DNA from: Diploptera punctata
Lineage: Eukaryota; Arthropoda; Insecta; Blattodea; Blaberidae
NCBI GenBank assembly: GCA_030220185.1
Contig: JASPKZ010002338.1
Span: 1-64,000, forward strand
DNA: 64,000 bases
Direction: 5' to 3'
This document shows positions 23,586-35,559 of the stretch, piece after piece. The position numbers and the translations under genes were made by a program. Numbering within the stretch: the stretch's first letter is position 1; each line of letters starts with the position of its first letter. The notes below the pieces were generated by a model that had not been told where the DNA came from, did not search any database, and saw nothing but the letters and a program-made list of their open reading frames with translations.

Positions 23586-23924
23586 TTTAATAGTGCTAAC
23601 ATTGACTCTCCGCCACTGACAACAATAGACCTGCCGTCGAAATATGCAGCGAATCAAAAAAATGTGGAAAGTGGCCTAAGAAATTGACATTCTACATTAT
23701 AAATGGTGCGATTTTAGAAGAACATTAATCCTCCAACACATGTCAAATGAGGTTTTTTTTTCTGTTCCATCAATCGAAGACAATGTTTAGAGAATCAGTT
23801 AATTTTCTGTCATTTTTTCGCAACTTTATTTTTTCCATTATTTTGTGTTATTAAAATAATGTTCCAAATAAAATATTTTTAAATGCATATCCAGGTTTTA
23901 TTTAAAGATCCTAATCTTATTTGC

Positions 23925-24128
23925 ATGGAGGCTTCTTGTAGGAAAGCCAGAGGGAAAACGCCCAGTTGGTAGACCAAGAATGAGGTGGGAGAATAACATT
24001 AACTATGATTTGAGGGAAGTAGATTATACAGGGAATGATTGGAAAGCATTAGCTCAGGATAGGGATGAATGGAGACCTTATGTCCGTGCGGCCATGAACC
24101 TACGGGTTCGATAGTGCCAGTGAGTAAG

Positions 24129-24135
<7 letters not shown>
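23925..24135 (+). mobile_element. LINE-A extreme 3' end
   Basis: Encodes the last ~60 residues of LINE-A (KPEGKRPVGRPRMRWENNIN ... AAMNLRVR-like) followed by 'agtgccagtgagtaagtaag' and an ATT microsatellite. Confidence 0.85.

Positions 24136-24190
<55 letters not shown>
24134..24190. repeat. (ATT)n microsatellite
   Basis: Roughly 18 uninterrupted ATT units. Confidence 0.95.
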
Positions 24191-25340
24191 GTGTAATTAT
24201 TAATTAGTGGCAAATAAATTCTGGCATAGTTTTTCATACAAAATTAATGTTTAAAGTAATTTTTTATTACGTTTCATAAACCTATAATTTAATTTCTAGC
24301 TATTAATGAATATTTTAAAAACATGACGTTATGGGAGAAAAAGAAGATCATTTTTTTCGAATTCAGCACAAACAAAATCTGTTTAGAATCACCTATCATA
24401 TTTTAAAAATATAAATAAATTTTAAAGTACAGAGCAGTATATAATTTGTTTATTTTTATGTTTTCGCGTATTAGCTAGCAGACTAAAACAATAATAGAAT
24501 TGCTTTTAATGTTTAAGAAATTTTAAGTAAATAATTTGATTTAAATAAAAAACCTGATTTAAATAAAAATTCGCCAATTTTTAATTAAATTAAAAATCTT
24601 TTTTTTTTTTTTCCCCCGCCCTGCCCTTTTGTCACTTTGGGATCCATCCATTTCTGAGATTTAGATTTGGCTTACAAAGTGAGGAACAGTCTTCACAACC
24701 AACCCTAACCTGGAGGACCAAGTCTGACATTCATAAGCACTGGGTCTAGGTGGCCGAATTATTACTCCAGGAAGTGATGAGTACCCATTCTGGTCGCCTT
24801 TTGTGGCCCAAATGAGCTATGGTGGAACTATTCTATTTTCCGGTTATCAGATGGGAGAAGTTGAAAGGTAAGATTATTATTTATAATACAACTGAGTACA
24901 TTCAAATTATTTTGTCTTTATTATTCTTTCGTTATTTTTATTTTAAATTTTGAGCAAATGTACAGAAATACCCAGACAAAATCTTCCTTCTGACATGTTT
25001 TCTCATTTTGTTGACAAGCCATCTGCAATTGGAACTTCTACTGAAGCCTCTATTTGTTGATTCGGCTTTTACATGAAACAAGTTTACATTTTGCACCAAC
25101 ATACTATGGTATTTCGGATAGTCAACCAAATAGGTTATCCTGTACAATATAATACAATTTGGCTATAATATAACATTAAATGATATGATCTAACTTAACA
25201 CAATAGAATAAAAACATAAAAATATTTTTAGGTTAATAAATATAATACTAAGTGCAAATACTTGTTCTTAGAAAGACGCTTATCTTTTTGTGTTTAGTAA
25301 CAAATTGATAGCATTTTTTTTTTATTTCGTATGTTTGCTT
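24191..25340. other. No gene recognised
   Basis: AT-rich. Includes the 3' flank of locus 2. Confidence 0.45.
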
Positions 25341-25345
25341 ATTTG

Positions 25346-25351
25346 TTTATT
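25346..25351 (-). terminator. Candidate polyadenylation signal AATAAA for locus 2
   Basis: AATAAA on the minus strand, about 115 nt downstream of the locus 2 stop codon. Confidence 0.4.
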
Positions 25352-25466
25352 TGCATATTGTTCAAGTTTCAGTATAGACATGTTAATACTCATTAAGACA
25401 GATACCATTTCATTCAAATGGATATTGTTAAATATACCACACCCATTAAATGAAGCTAGTTTCATT

Positions 25467-28114
25467 CTATAAACCAAGCTTTTGTCGCAACTTTTTTTTA
25501 TCAGATTCAGCTATTGCATCGCCTGTTTCTTTAAAAAAATTGTGAAGAATTTCCTCTAAATTTGGATACGGTGTTGGGGTATCAGATGAAATAGAATCTT
25601 GCACATTTGCTGTACCATTGTTACCATCCACAGTAGAGTTACATACAGGACATGAACTTGGAAATGCTTTACCACATATATCTTCATCTCTAAGAGCAAA
25701 ATTAGCAATGAACATGAATTCTACTGTTTCACCATTCTCACCTCGCTTGCCTCCAATGCCATCATATCCATTTCTGGTTTCATTCTTTATAGAAATTGGC
25801 CGCGCTCCATATCCAAGTATGGCTGATATAACTAACCCCTCTGGTCCACTTTGTCCACCTTTACCTCCATTGCCACCAGAGCCACCGCAAATTCCACATT
25901 TCATTAACATAAATGTGGCACTGCCATTTCCATTATTTATCACAGTACAGGCATCAAATTCTCGTACATCTGGCATCTTATTCTTAGATTCTATATATGT
26001 TATATTGTTTCCTGAAGATCTTGAAATGCCGATACCTCCACGTCCTCCTCTCTGTCCATCCCAACCCTTACCGCCTTGTACAATTATCTCTAAAGACCCT
26101 ATTATGTTCAATTTGCAAGTAATGATCACACAATGTCCTGACGCGTTTCCTGGTGAACCTGCATTTCCATCAGCACCATCCTCTCCTAAAAAGTTTACGT
26201 CTATAACAGGAGCATGTACCTTCTCACCAGCTTTACCTTCTACATTGATTATCTTACGTCCTTGTACTACTATCTGTGGAGCAACCATAATGACAGTTAC
26301 TTTGTCTTCGGGATAGTTAAGATTGAAATCTACTATTATTTTATCACTTGCATAAAGTATTACAAATTTAGGTGAGCAGTTCTTATAATTTTCAACAAGA
26401 GATGTTGATACATATCTTCCACTCAGTTTCAAAATATCATTTTTACAAAAACCTAAATTATATTCATGAAGTGCAATATGTAGAATGGTATTTAACTGGT
26501 CTATTTTATCCACGTCAGGTTTGTAATATGCTACATCATCCCATCTATCTAGATTATATTCTTCGAGTTTTCTTATAAAAAATATATAGTTACCTTCATT
26601 AATCTCAATACCTCGGCTAGTGGAACCTTTACCCCAGTCATCAACGTCTTCCACATCATAGAGTTGTTTTGTTTCATTTTTTACCATATCTACCAGCTTA
26701 TTATGAAATGCATTTAAAAATATGTGCCAAATATGCGACCATCTGAGAGATTCATAAATTGCCCAAAACGGCTCAATCCATTTTGAGGCAGAAATGTATA
26801 ACTCATTTGGAGCCATATTTTGAAGGAAAATCATGAAATTGATGTTAGTTTTCAAATCTTCAAAATGCTCATTTGGGATTCCTACATTAAGTTCTTTGGA
26901 TAATTTTGATAAAATTACTGCAAGTTGAGATACGTTTTCTAAATTGTGCAAGTCTAGATACGCCTTTTCAAAAAGAGTATATCCATTTGAATAAAACTGA
27001 CGAGTAAGGAACAAGTCAAATGGTTTACTCCCATCATCAAAATACTTACGGAAATAATCAGCTATGAAATATGTCTTATTTTCTACCAGCTCGAACAATG
27101 AATACATTACACTATAAGCTTCCACAATTCCATCTTCACCCAGAACATAACTAAAATCTTGTTTATTGATCTTTACGAATTCGATGGCTTCGTGTACTGT
27201 TGATAGAACTTCATCTTTTCTGTCTTTTAAAATTGGAACATCATCTAAACTACTTACTACAAGATCAGGTTTCCTAAAAAGTCCAATTTTGTTGATTTCG
27301 TTTTCGACAATACTGTTATTTACTAATTTCACATTATATTCATCATATAAGTAAAATGAAAGCAAAATATCTGTTAAGTTTAGAACTTTTTCGTACATAT
27401 ATTTGTTCTGGAATGGATAGTCTTCAACCTGATCCAAAATCCAATGAGTTCTAAAGTCTATAATAAATTCTTCTATTTCCTCTCGAACTGTAAAATCTTC
27501 AACCATTTTAAGAGCGTCCAACCATCTGTTTTCAACCTTAGTGACCATGAGGGCAATGCTATTGTTAAATTTTGTGATATCGTTGATAAAATGTGCAGTT
27601 TGTGTAAGAAGTGAGTGTAAGTCTCTCTCACTTTCTCCTGAAGAAACAGAAGAATAACTCACTGTTAGAACAATCTTAACTCTGTCTGCCAAATTCATCA
27701 CATTCTTCAGCAACTGTGAAGAAACAATAGCTGAACTGAAATTTTGAAAGTTATTGAAGGAAGGACAGTCATAAAATGTATTTATATTCTTGTCAATAAA
27801 TAATTCTGGGAAAACTGTCAGAGAATAAAATCTTTCAAAATTCGTATATCGTTTAGAAACTATATAGTCCTCTGTGTCTAATAATGATAACTGTGATTTC
27901 AATCTAGTGCCCATTACATAATTTGTTAAGGTGCTTTTTCCTGACAGGGAATTTCCCATTACCATTATAAAACGTCTCATTCCTCTATCAGGTAATTGTA
28001 CAGCGTCTTCTCCACACATCAGTAACTCCAGAACTGAGTCCATTTCACAGCTGACTCGAGAATTCTCAGCTTCATTATGATCCGTTACATTGTCGGTAAG
28101 TTGGTGATCATCCT
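25467..28114 (-). CDS. Locus 2 exon 2: secreted P-loop NTPase-like protein with glycine-rich domain
   Basis: 2,648-nt exon starting after acceptor TTTTTTGGCAG (AG at 28116-28115) in phase 1. With exon 1 (36809-36752) the protein is 901 residues. Visible domains: mature N-terminus EDDHQLTDNVT (acidic, N-glycosylation sites); Walker A GNSLSGKST (residues 73-81); Walker B-like FYDCPSF (D135); TKVE (residues 211-214), a G4-like motif. A helical middle and a beta-rich stretch ending VIMVAPQIVVQG follow, both shared with locus 1. Then comes a glycine-rich region (about 640-815; LGEDGADGNAGSPGNASG, GGKGWDGQRGGRGGIG) and a Cys-containing tail (CPVC). The P-loop family looks GTPase-like, but the substrate is unknown. 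A secreted P-loop protein is unusual. The frame has no break, unlike its paralogue at locus 1. Confidence 0.85.
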
Positions 28115-28155
28115 CTGCCAAAAAATACATTTGTGTTATTTTGTTATAACCAGGT

Positions 28156-28570
28156 GGTATTATTATCATTATCATTATTATTATCATCATTATCATTATT
28201 ATCATTATTAGTATTATTATTATCATCATTATTATTATCATCATTATCATTATTATTATCATTATAAGTATTATTATTATTATCATTATTAGTATTATTA
28301 TTATTAGTATTATTATTATCATTATCATTAGTATTATTATTATCATTAATATTATCTTTATAATTATCATCATTATCACTATTATTATCATCATTATCAT
28401 TATTATTATCCTTATCATTATTAGTATTATTATTATTATCATTATTATTATCATTATTATCATTATTAGTATTATTATTATTATTATCATTATTATCATC
28501 ATTATTAGTATTATTATTATCATTATCATTATTATTATCATTATTATTATTATTATTATCATCATTATTA

Positions 28571-28660
<90 letters not shown>

Positions 28661-28663
28661 GAG
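28156..28663. repeat. ~500-bp ATT/ATC trinucleotide array
   Basis: Long array of ATT with interspersed ATC and AGT units, becoming pure ATT toward 28663. It ends only ~40 bp upstream (in gene sense) of the exon 2 acceptor of locus 2. It also makes an artefactual Ile/Met-rich extension of the open frame. Confidence 0.95.
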
Positions 28664-28814
28664 CGAGAAATTATAGGAAGAAAAGTATACCAAACTATGA
28701 AATCATATAACAAAATATGAAATATATGTAATTATATCACAACATATTATGAAGCTGTAATTTTCTAAAATTATAATATAATGTTTATGTATACAGCTCC
28801 TGTATAATTTATAA

Positions 28815-29955
28815 TTGTACATACCAACAAATAAATTGGACAAGCAGACCTCATTTTTCGTTCAAGAAACCAAGATGTTCACAGCATTTCCATCAATTTT
28901 AATAAGTATTTTTATTATTTCTGACCAATATAAAACATCATTAATAAAATTTCGAATGTGTCCAAATGGCACAAAGAGTAGGATGCGTGTAGGCAAACAG
29001 TTTTCTAATACTTTTGAAACCCATAGTGGGTTGAAGCAAGGAGATGCACTACCTCCTCTACTATTTAATTTTGTATTAGAGCATGCCATCAAATCTTTAG
29101 AGGATGAAGAAGGCTTACAACTCAATGGTATTAATAAGCTGTTAGTTTATGCTGATGATGTAGTACTATTGGGCGATAGCGAGGAGATACTAAAGGACAA
29201 CACGCACACACTACTCAGTAACAGTAAGAAATTGGGACTGGAAGTAAATATGAATAAAACTAAATATATGGTCACACATAGAAATATATTATATAATGGA
29301 AGTGGACAGCTAATGACAAACGAGGGAAATTTTGATCAAGTGGCTGAATTCAAATACCTAGAACAATAATCACAAATAGGAATGAGATGCACAAAGAAAT
29401 TAAAAATAGGCCCAATTCTGGAAATGCGTGTTATTATGCATTGCAGAGACTCTTGACATCCCAACTCCTTTCAAAAAACGTTAAACTGAAAATATTGTTA
29501 TTCTACCAGTTATATTATATGGCTGCGAAACATGGGAGGAAAGCATGTTATGAGTATTTCAGCATAAAGTTCTTAGGAAAATTTTTGGACCAAAGAGAGA
29601 TGAACAGACAGGTGAATGGAGAAGACTACATAACAATGAACTACATGATTTTGATAGGAAACCAGATATAATAAAAAGAGTTAAGTCTCGTAGACTGCAA
29701 TGGGCAGGACATGTGTCACGAATGGGAAATGAAAGACGTGCATGGAAGCTTCTTGTAGTAAAACCAGAGAGAAAACACCCAGTTGGTAGACCAAGAATGA
29801 GGTGGGAGAATAACATTAACTATGATTTGAGGGAAGTAGATTATACAGGGAATGATTGGAAAGCATTACCTCAGGATAGGGATGTATGGAGAGCGTATGT
29901 CCGCGCGGCCATGAACCTACGGGTTCGATAGTTGCAATGATTTAGTTAGTTAATA
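28815..29955 (+). mobile_element. LINE-A, RT plus C-terminus, 5'-truncated
   Basis: Frames encode LKQGDALPPLLFNFVLEHAI (RT), LLVYADDVVLLGDSEEILKD (YADD catalytic box), VAEFKYLEQ and the LINE-A C-terminus to 'ggttcgatag'. It is broken near 29370 and again around 29560. It lies antisense within the intron of locus 2. Confidence 0.85.
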
Positions 29956-29959
29956 AAAT

Positions 29960-30570
29960 TTAATTAAATGAGTCGTATCTCACCTCATATTTCGTGTTCT
30001 TCAGCAAGGAAACTGCAGTTTTCAAGAGGAATCCCTCCCAGCTTCAGCCAATATCACGACTGTCAAATTTCGATCAATATCTTGATCTTCAAAGTTCCAT
30101 CTGGTGTTCATTTGATTAAGTTTGAGATCAAATCCCATTCAGGGGGAAGTTTAAAATTCATGGATCTAAACTTGTTCTACGAAATATATATATAATTGCC
30201 CACACTGTCAATTCCAAAGGTTTTTCCAAATGTTTTAAAACTTGAGCCTCTTTTTCAATGTTATGTCTCTCCAGCAAACTATGTGCTGCAATTGCCAAAT
30301 TTTTAAATTTAACCATTTTTAATATTTCTAAAGTGTTCTTTTGTGCGAGTGTCTGAATTCCTTTATATTCAGAACAAGAAATTTGGATCCATGAATTTTG
30401 ACGTTCCCGCTGAGTGGGGTTTGATCTCAAAGTTCATCAAACCAACTCCAGATGGCAACTTTGAAGATGATGATATAAACCAAAATTGGACAGTCGTGAT
30501 GCTGGTGAAGATGAGAAGGATTCCTCTTGAAAGCTGTAGTTTTTGTGTTTGAAGAATACGAAATATGAGG
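29960..30570. mobile_element. Penelope-like element fragments
   Basis: Minus frame 30430-30158 reads KNLAIAAHSLLERHNIEKEA and ELTVWAIIYIFRRTSLDP, the segment after the GIY-YIG nuclease of Penelope-like elements (compare EKSAVAAHIWSEKHN at 61650). 'atttcgtgttcttcagcaag' and its inverse 'gaagaatacgaaatatgagg' at the two ends form inverted repeats. Decayed hammerhead-like cores lie at about 30005-30060 and 30500-30545. Confidence 0.65.
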
Positions 30571-30750
30571 TGACATACGATTATTTTGATTAATTATAAT
30601 TATCGGTAATTCAAAACCTCATAGTGTTATTTCCCATAAATAATTTATGAAGAAAATGTGTTCATGATTTGAAGCAATTTTAATGGGGCTACACTATGGC
30701 ATAAGTTCAGTACCAGTAAAATTCCTATCAAATTCCGTTGAGGTGAAGTC

Positions 30751-30975
30751 ATATGATGAAAGTTAAAAATTAAATTGTACCTGTTGGTAGGTGCCGTCAC
30801 CCTCAACTTTGTTAAAATATTGTACAAGTAACGGAAACTCAACCTGCAGAAGATGGAAGATAACTTCCGAAAGCGCTCCAGTTAATTTTATATACAATAT
30901 TTTAACAAAGTTGAGGACGACGGCACCTACCAACAGGTACAATTTAATTTTTTACTTTCATCAAATAGCATAAGT
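30751..30975. repeat. Foldback unit with ~76-bp arms
   Basis: Arms 30751-30826 and about 30897-30975 are near-perfect reverse complements (ACCTGTTGGTAGGTGCCGTC and its inverse). The ~65-nt loop holds a hammerhead-like core (see the ncRNA entry). Confidence 0.8.
30838..30885 (+). ncRNA. Hammerhead ribozyme-like core, one core change
   Basis: CAGAAGA (30847-30853; consensus CUGANGA, so U4 changed to A), stem II TGGAAG-ATAA-CTTCC, then GAAA (30869-30872), short helix III, CTC cleavage triplet and three helix I pairs. Probably inactive or weak. It sits in the loop of a foldback. Confidence 0.45.
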
Positions 30976-31059
30976 TGTTTTGAGTAATCATACTACAAGT
31001 CATGGGTTCGAGTCTTGAAGGGGTTACAATTTTAGCTTAATCTAATCTTCGGGGCAGCA

Positions 31060-31258
31060 ACATGGCAATGTGGTTAACTCAGTCGATAATAGAAATTAAT
31101 ACCAGATGCATATTTTCGGGGCACAGGTGGCCATCATGTAGGTCTAACTGACAACCCTGTTGACATTTCGTGCTAATTGTCTAGAAAGATGGGAACCTCA
31201 TCTTCCTACTATCCCAAAGGTCTCACAAAGGCCTGTAATGGGATCACTTTACTTAAAT
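31060..31258 (+). mobile_element. SINE-1-related copy, diverged
   Basis: Its 3' half follows SINE-1 order (GGGGCACAGGTGGCC..., 'tgtctagaaagatgggaacc', 'cctgtaatgggatcactttact'). The head is strongly diverged. Confidence 0.6.
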
Positions 31259-31260
31259 AA

Positions 31261-31261
<1 letters not shown>

Positions 31262-31298
<37 letters not shown>

Positions 31299-31300
31299 TT
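31262..31300. repeat. (TAA)n microsatellite
   Basis: TAA run following the SINE-1-like copy. A second short run is at 31490-31515. Confidence 0.9.
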
Positions 31301-31765
31301 TTATTTATTCTGGCAGAGTTAAGGCCATAAGGCCTTCTCTTCCACTTAACCAGCACAAATACAAATAAATATTTGACAAATATAGATATACACTATACTA
31401 ATTATAAACAGTTAAAGATACATTAAATGTAGCACTGTTAATTGCATGTACAAACAACATTTTATACGATAATAACAATAATAATACTTACAATAATAAT
31501 AATAATAATAATAATAGTATAAATATGATAAATTATACGAGAAACACCAATTAATATATGTACCTTACACTGGGTAATAATGAAGTCGAGGTTAGAGCAA
31601 ATATAAATTTAGATTTCTTTTAAAAGTTGTCAATGTCCGGCAGCCCCTTATTTCATGTGCATAAAATACAATCCACTTATTCAATGATATTTAATTGTGA
31701 AATTTAAATATATACGAGAAGCAAAACATGGTAACCAAAAACAAAAGGGTTCTATGAAAAATGGG

Positions 31766-32050
31766 GGCACGCCGTAGCGTAGTGGTTAAGGCACTGAGCT
31801 ACAAGCCGGAGGGTCGAGGGTTCAAGTCCCGGGTCAGGATTTTTAAACTGACCCAAACCCTCTGGCGGCACTATGGCCCTGGGGTCGACTCAGCCTCTAA
31901 CTGAAATGACTACCAGACATATGTTCTGGGGTAAAGGCGGCCGTCACGCAGGGCTGACATAAAGTGCCGATTGTCTAGAAAAAGTGGGAGCCTTAACTTC
32001 CTACTACCCCAAGGGCCTCCGGGCCTGTTGTGGGATCACTTTACTTTACT
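31766..32050 (+). mobile_element. SINE-1, full copy with 12-bp target duplication
   Basis: Same unit as 7970-8270, here in plus orientation with intact A box (GTAGCGTAGTGGTTAAGGC) and B-box region. Flanked by TCTATGAAAAAT on both sides (before 31766 and after 32050). Confidence 0.85.
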
Positions 32051-32505
32051 CTATGAAAAATAGGACTGTCACAAATTAGATTAGGTACAATTAATTCTAG
32101 GAAATATTTCAAAACTCTCTTTGCAATTACAGTAATCTTAAACTATCAACATGTTGAAATGTAGTTAGAATTATTTTAACATTTGTTTTACATGAATACG
32201 TATTTAAATTTGCGTCCTTAATGGGTTGGAATTAAGAAAACTGATAACAAAATCGGGAGATACAGTTTGGTGTTGCAGCTAATTACACCCTCTATAGATA
32301 AAGAGTCAAAGAATTTGTTACGTTGAGTGTGGACAGTGACGCATCGCGCGCAGCGGGGGGGAAGCGTCGTCATTTTGAGGTCATTTCGCTGCGTCACACA
32401 ATTTTCATACAGTCTTATTGGGGCGGTATGTTGATCGCATACCATCCATGGCATCTGCGAGAAAATGAGGTAACTAAAAATTAAATGTCGTGTTCAAGAC
32501 ACAAC
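32051..32505. other. No gene recognised
   Basis: Includes a short G+C-rich patch (32335-32400) of unknown nature. Confidence 0.45.
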
Positions 32506-32509
32506 CATA

Positions 32510-32745
32510 TTTATTTCAGATAGACGAAAATATTGGGAGGATCATCAAAAAAGAATGGAAGACAACCGACTTGCAAAAAGAGCTAAAGAAGATAGACCAA
32601 TGGACGGGAGAAGAACAAGAGGAAGACCTGTCAACAGATGGATAGACAGTGAATCCACATCCAATACGTCTTCCTCCGAGGAGTGACTTTGGAAATAAAC
32701 AGGATGAAAATCCTACAAATTAAGTTTAAGAAGAAGAAGGTTGAC
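32510..32745 (+). mobile_element. LINE C-terminal fragment
   Basis: Broken frame RRKYWEDHQKRMEDNRLAKR ... GRRTRGRPVNRWID, typical for the end of a LINE frame. Decayed. Confidence 0.55.
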
Positions 32746-33028
32746 GAATGAAATAAATATTGTCAATATTAGATTAAACAAAATTGCGACATGATTTATT
32801 TATGTCCCCCTAAATTAGTTTGAGCTAAATGTAACTTGCATTTTAACAGGCAAATACAGACCGAACAGTGAAACGACTCATTACAAGTTTCATCAGATAA
32901 AAAATATTAATTTAACCATTTATGTCCAAATAAACAGTCCAGATAATTTTTCAAACTCACACACTACATTTTTTTTAAAATTTAAATCACATACTTGTGC
33001 TTCCCTACGTTCCCTTGAGAAGAGAGTA

Positions 33029-34018
33029 TACAGGGTGCTCTGAAATTTCCCTTACAAACTTCTAGGAGTTGTAGAGAGTACTGAGTTAATAATATTTAGA
33101 ATTGGAAACCATGTCCGGAAACTTACCGTTTCCGTGCTACAGCCATTTGAAAACGTGTTTTTAACGCGACCACTTTTACAAGTGATTTATTATGAGGCGT
33201 GACACAGTACATCACTTGTTTTACAATTCACTCATTAATAACCAAAAGTTATATTATATGGATGCGAAACATGGACTCTTACTTTATGGGAGGAAAGGAG
33301 ATTACAAGTATTTGAGAATAAAACTTAGCAACATTTTTGGACCAAAGAGAGATGAACAAACAGGTGAATGGAGAAGACTACATAACAGTGAACTACATGG
33401 TCTTTATAGGAAGCCAGATATAATGAGAACAGTTAAGTCTCGTAGACTGCGTTGGGCAGGACATGTTGCACGTATGGGGAATGAAAGACGTATATGGAAG
33501 CTTCTTGTAGGAAAACCAGAGGGAAAACGCCCAGTTGGTAGACCAAGGATGAGGTGGGAGAATAACATTAACTATGATTTGAGGGAAGTAGATTATACAG
33601 GGAATGATTGGAAAGCATTAGCTCAGGATAGGGATGTATGGAGAGCTTATGTCCGTGCGGCCATGAACCTACGGGTTCGATAGTGCCAGTGAGTAAGTAA
33701 GTAAGTAATAACCAATGAAACAAAATGGAAACTGAATCATGACTTGCATTAATAATCCCGGATACACCTTCCACAATCAATTTTTGCAGTTTTGAAAATT
33801 TCGAAAAATTTTTATATTTAAAAAAACACCAATACTCCATAGGGAAATCGCGAAGCTATTACTTGTTGAGACACGTGACGTACGTTCAGGCAATGCTTGT
33901 TTTCAAACGGCTGTAGCACGGGAACAGTAAGTTTCCGGACATAGTTTCCAATTCTAAATATTATCAACTCTCTACAAGTCCTAGAAGTTTGTAAGGGGAA
34001 TTTTAGAGCACCCTGTGT
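33029..34018. mobile_element. DNA transposon/MITE with ~130-bp inverted repeats
   Basis: Left (33029-33160) and right (about 33885-34018) ends are inverse copies: CAGGGTGCTCTGAAATTTCC ... and ... AATTTTAGAGCACCCTG. They include 'ggaaacttaccgtttccgtg' and its counterpart. A flanking TA is consistent with a Tc1/mariner-type target site but is not proven. A LINE-A tail is inserted inside. Confidence 0.7.
33246..33705 (+). mobile_element. LINE-A 3' end nested in DNA transposon
   Basis: 5'-truncated LINE-A with long intact C-terminal frame (FGPKRDEQTGEWRRLHNSEL ... YVRAAMNLRVR) and TAAG-rich tail. Flanked by the 10-bp duplication TAATAACCAA (33236-33245 and 33706-33715). Therefore younger than the surrounding element. 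Confidence 0.85.
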
Positions 34019-34769
34019 AGCCGAGGCAACCCAACAACTTATCAACATCACCGGTATCGTCCACAAATAACAAACTACTATTAATGACGTCTCAATGTGA
34101 TGTGGAACCACTTCAAATGGTGCAACAAGCTGCCACCCCTGCTTCAAACGCGTGCCCACTATCTACTTCACTATTTATCTTGATTAGGGTGCGGTACTGA
34201 GGAATTTTCAGCTGTCTACCATATTAAGGTACAATGCCAAAAATTTCAGAAATGAAATAACTTCAAATATTGTTTAATGAATTCCTACAACCTTTATTAA
34301 ACAACAGAATTTGAATGTTGAAAAATAAGAAAAAATATTCAATCTTCACTAAAATATGAATATTTCGCCTTGGGTCGATATGTTGACCGCATACTATTCA
34401 TGACACATTTAGGGAAATAAGCGTAACTAAATTAACTCCTAACAAAGGAGAAGCTAAGGGCCAATATTGGGTTGTTATGTCATTATAGATAAAAACGAAC
34501 ATTTTGCCAAAATATTATGATTTTTTTTTCTATTAGAATCACCCGCATCATCAAATGTCCAATGCGATTTTGTCCTGAACGTTTTTACATACCATTCCTC
34601 GCTTTCCAATCCTCATTAACTGTGTGCAGGTTATTTAGCGATTCCTACTATTTTATACTAATTTGAAATTGACACTCAATATTGCAGACCAAAGTCGGAA
34701 TTATTATCATACTCGTAGTTTTATAATATATTATTGTTTCCACAACTGTAATGCTACGGTTTATTATAC

Positions 34770-34980
34770 AGCGTGTCGCGCCCGACGTGATCTACTTAGA
34801 TCTTCCGACCAGGAAACACGCCTAGAAGCACTCGCCACTGAAGATGCCCTCCGCAGTTGAGGGCGAAACGTCTGGTATCAACACCAACTATGGACCACGG
34901 CCACAGAACCCGGAATCACACAACATTATGATTACCGGCCGTGAAAGCCTGCATTCAACTACATACATACTATTTAGTAA
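34770..34980 (+). mobile_element. Penelope-like element 3'/pLTR fragment
   Basis: Contains a hammerhead core at 34830-34885 and the downstream 'accggccgtgaaagcctgca' motif, which recurs reversed at 39640-39665. Coding capacity is lost. Confidence 0.55.
34830..34885 (+). ncRNA. Hammerhead ribozyme core
   Basis: CTGAAGA (34838-34844), stem II TGCCCTC-loop-GAGGGC, GAAAC (34865-34869), short helix III (AC...GT) and a GTA cleavage triplet. All invariant core positions are present. Helix I pairing is weak (one clear pair), so activity is uncertain. Confidence 0.6.
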
Positions 34981-35559
34981 ACTATAAATTAATCTGATGT
35001 ACACTAAACTGACCCATCGGAATCTAACAAAATGAAGTGATTGAACATTTATTTCTTAAAATATGGTTTGGAATTAAATGCAAATGTTGGTCATTCACAC
35101 ATATGTCCTGCCATCTGGTGGATTTAATTTTATGAGCGTTCACGTATGCCAACTTCAATTCTAATAAAGAACTTTGAAAATAAATTGAGAGGAAAAATCA
35201 TAATTTGTGTATATAGATAAACATATTAAAATTCTTCATTTAAAAAGTTTCAAGTGTCGTTGCAAAACGATTAAAATAGTTCGAAATATTAGTAAAGACA
35301 GAAAAAGTAACAGCTTTTATTTATCTCTTGACTAAGTTCAAGCCACAATAACTTTTTTCTGTACATTTCTGTACTCCTTCATGCTCATATTGTATAAAAC
35401 ATATATAGAACTCGATGATTTGCAACAAAACTATCTAACTTTCGTCGTTAAAATTGGAAAGTTATAAAACAAGTACTGCATTTCCGACATTTTGTTATAA
35501 AATCTTAGTTTGTTTTTAGCAATTACACCAATGAGTACGGGTAATATCTTCTATATTCT

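Noticed and set aside
25618..26316. 232-codon plus-strand frame opposite locus 2 exon 2
   Set aside because: Antisense shadow of the glycine-rich region: Gly codons read as Pro. No independent support.
28144..28713. Long Asn/Asp- or Ile/Met-rich open frames over the trinucleotide array
   Set aside because: They are translations of the ATT/ATC microsatellite, not protein-coding; the gene enters at the 28114 acceptor.
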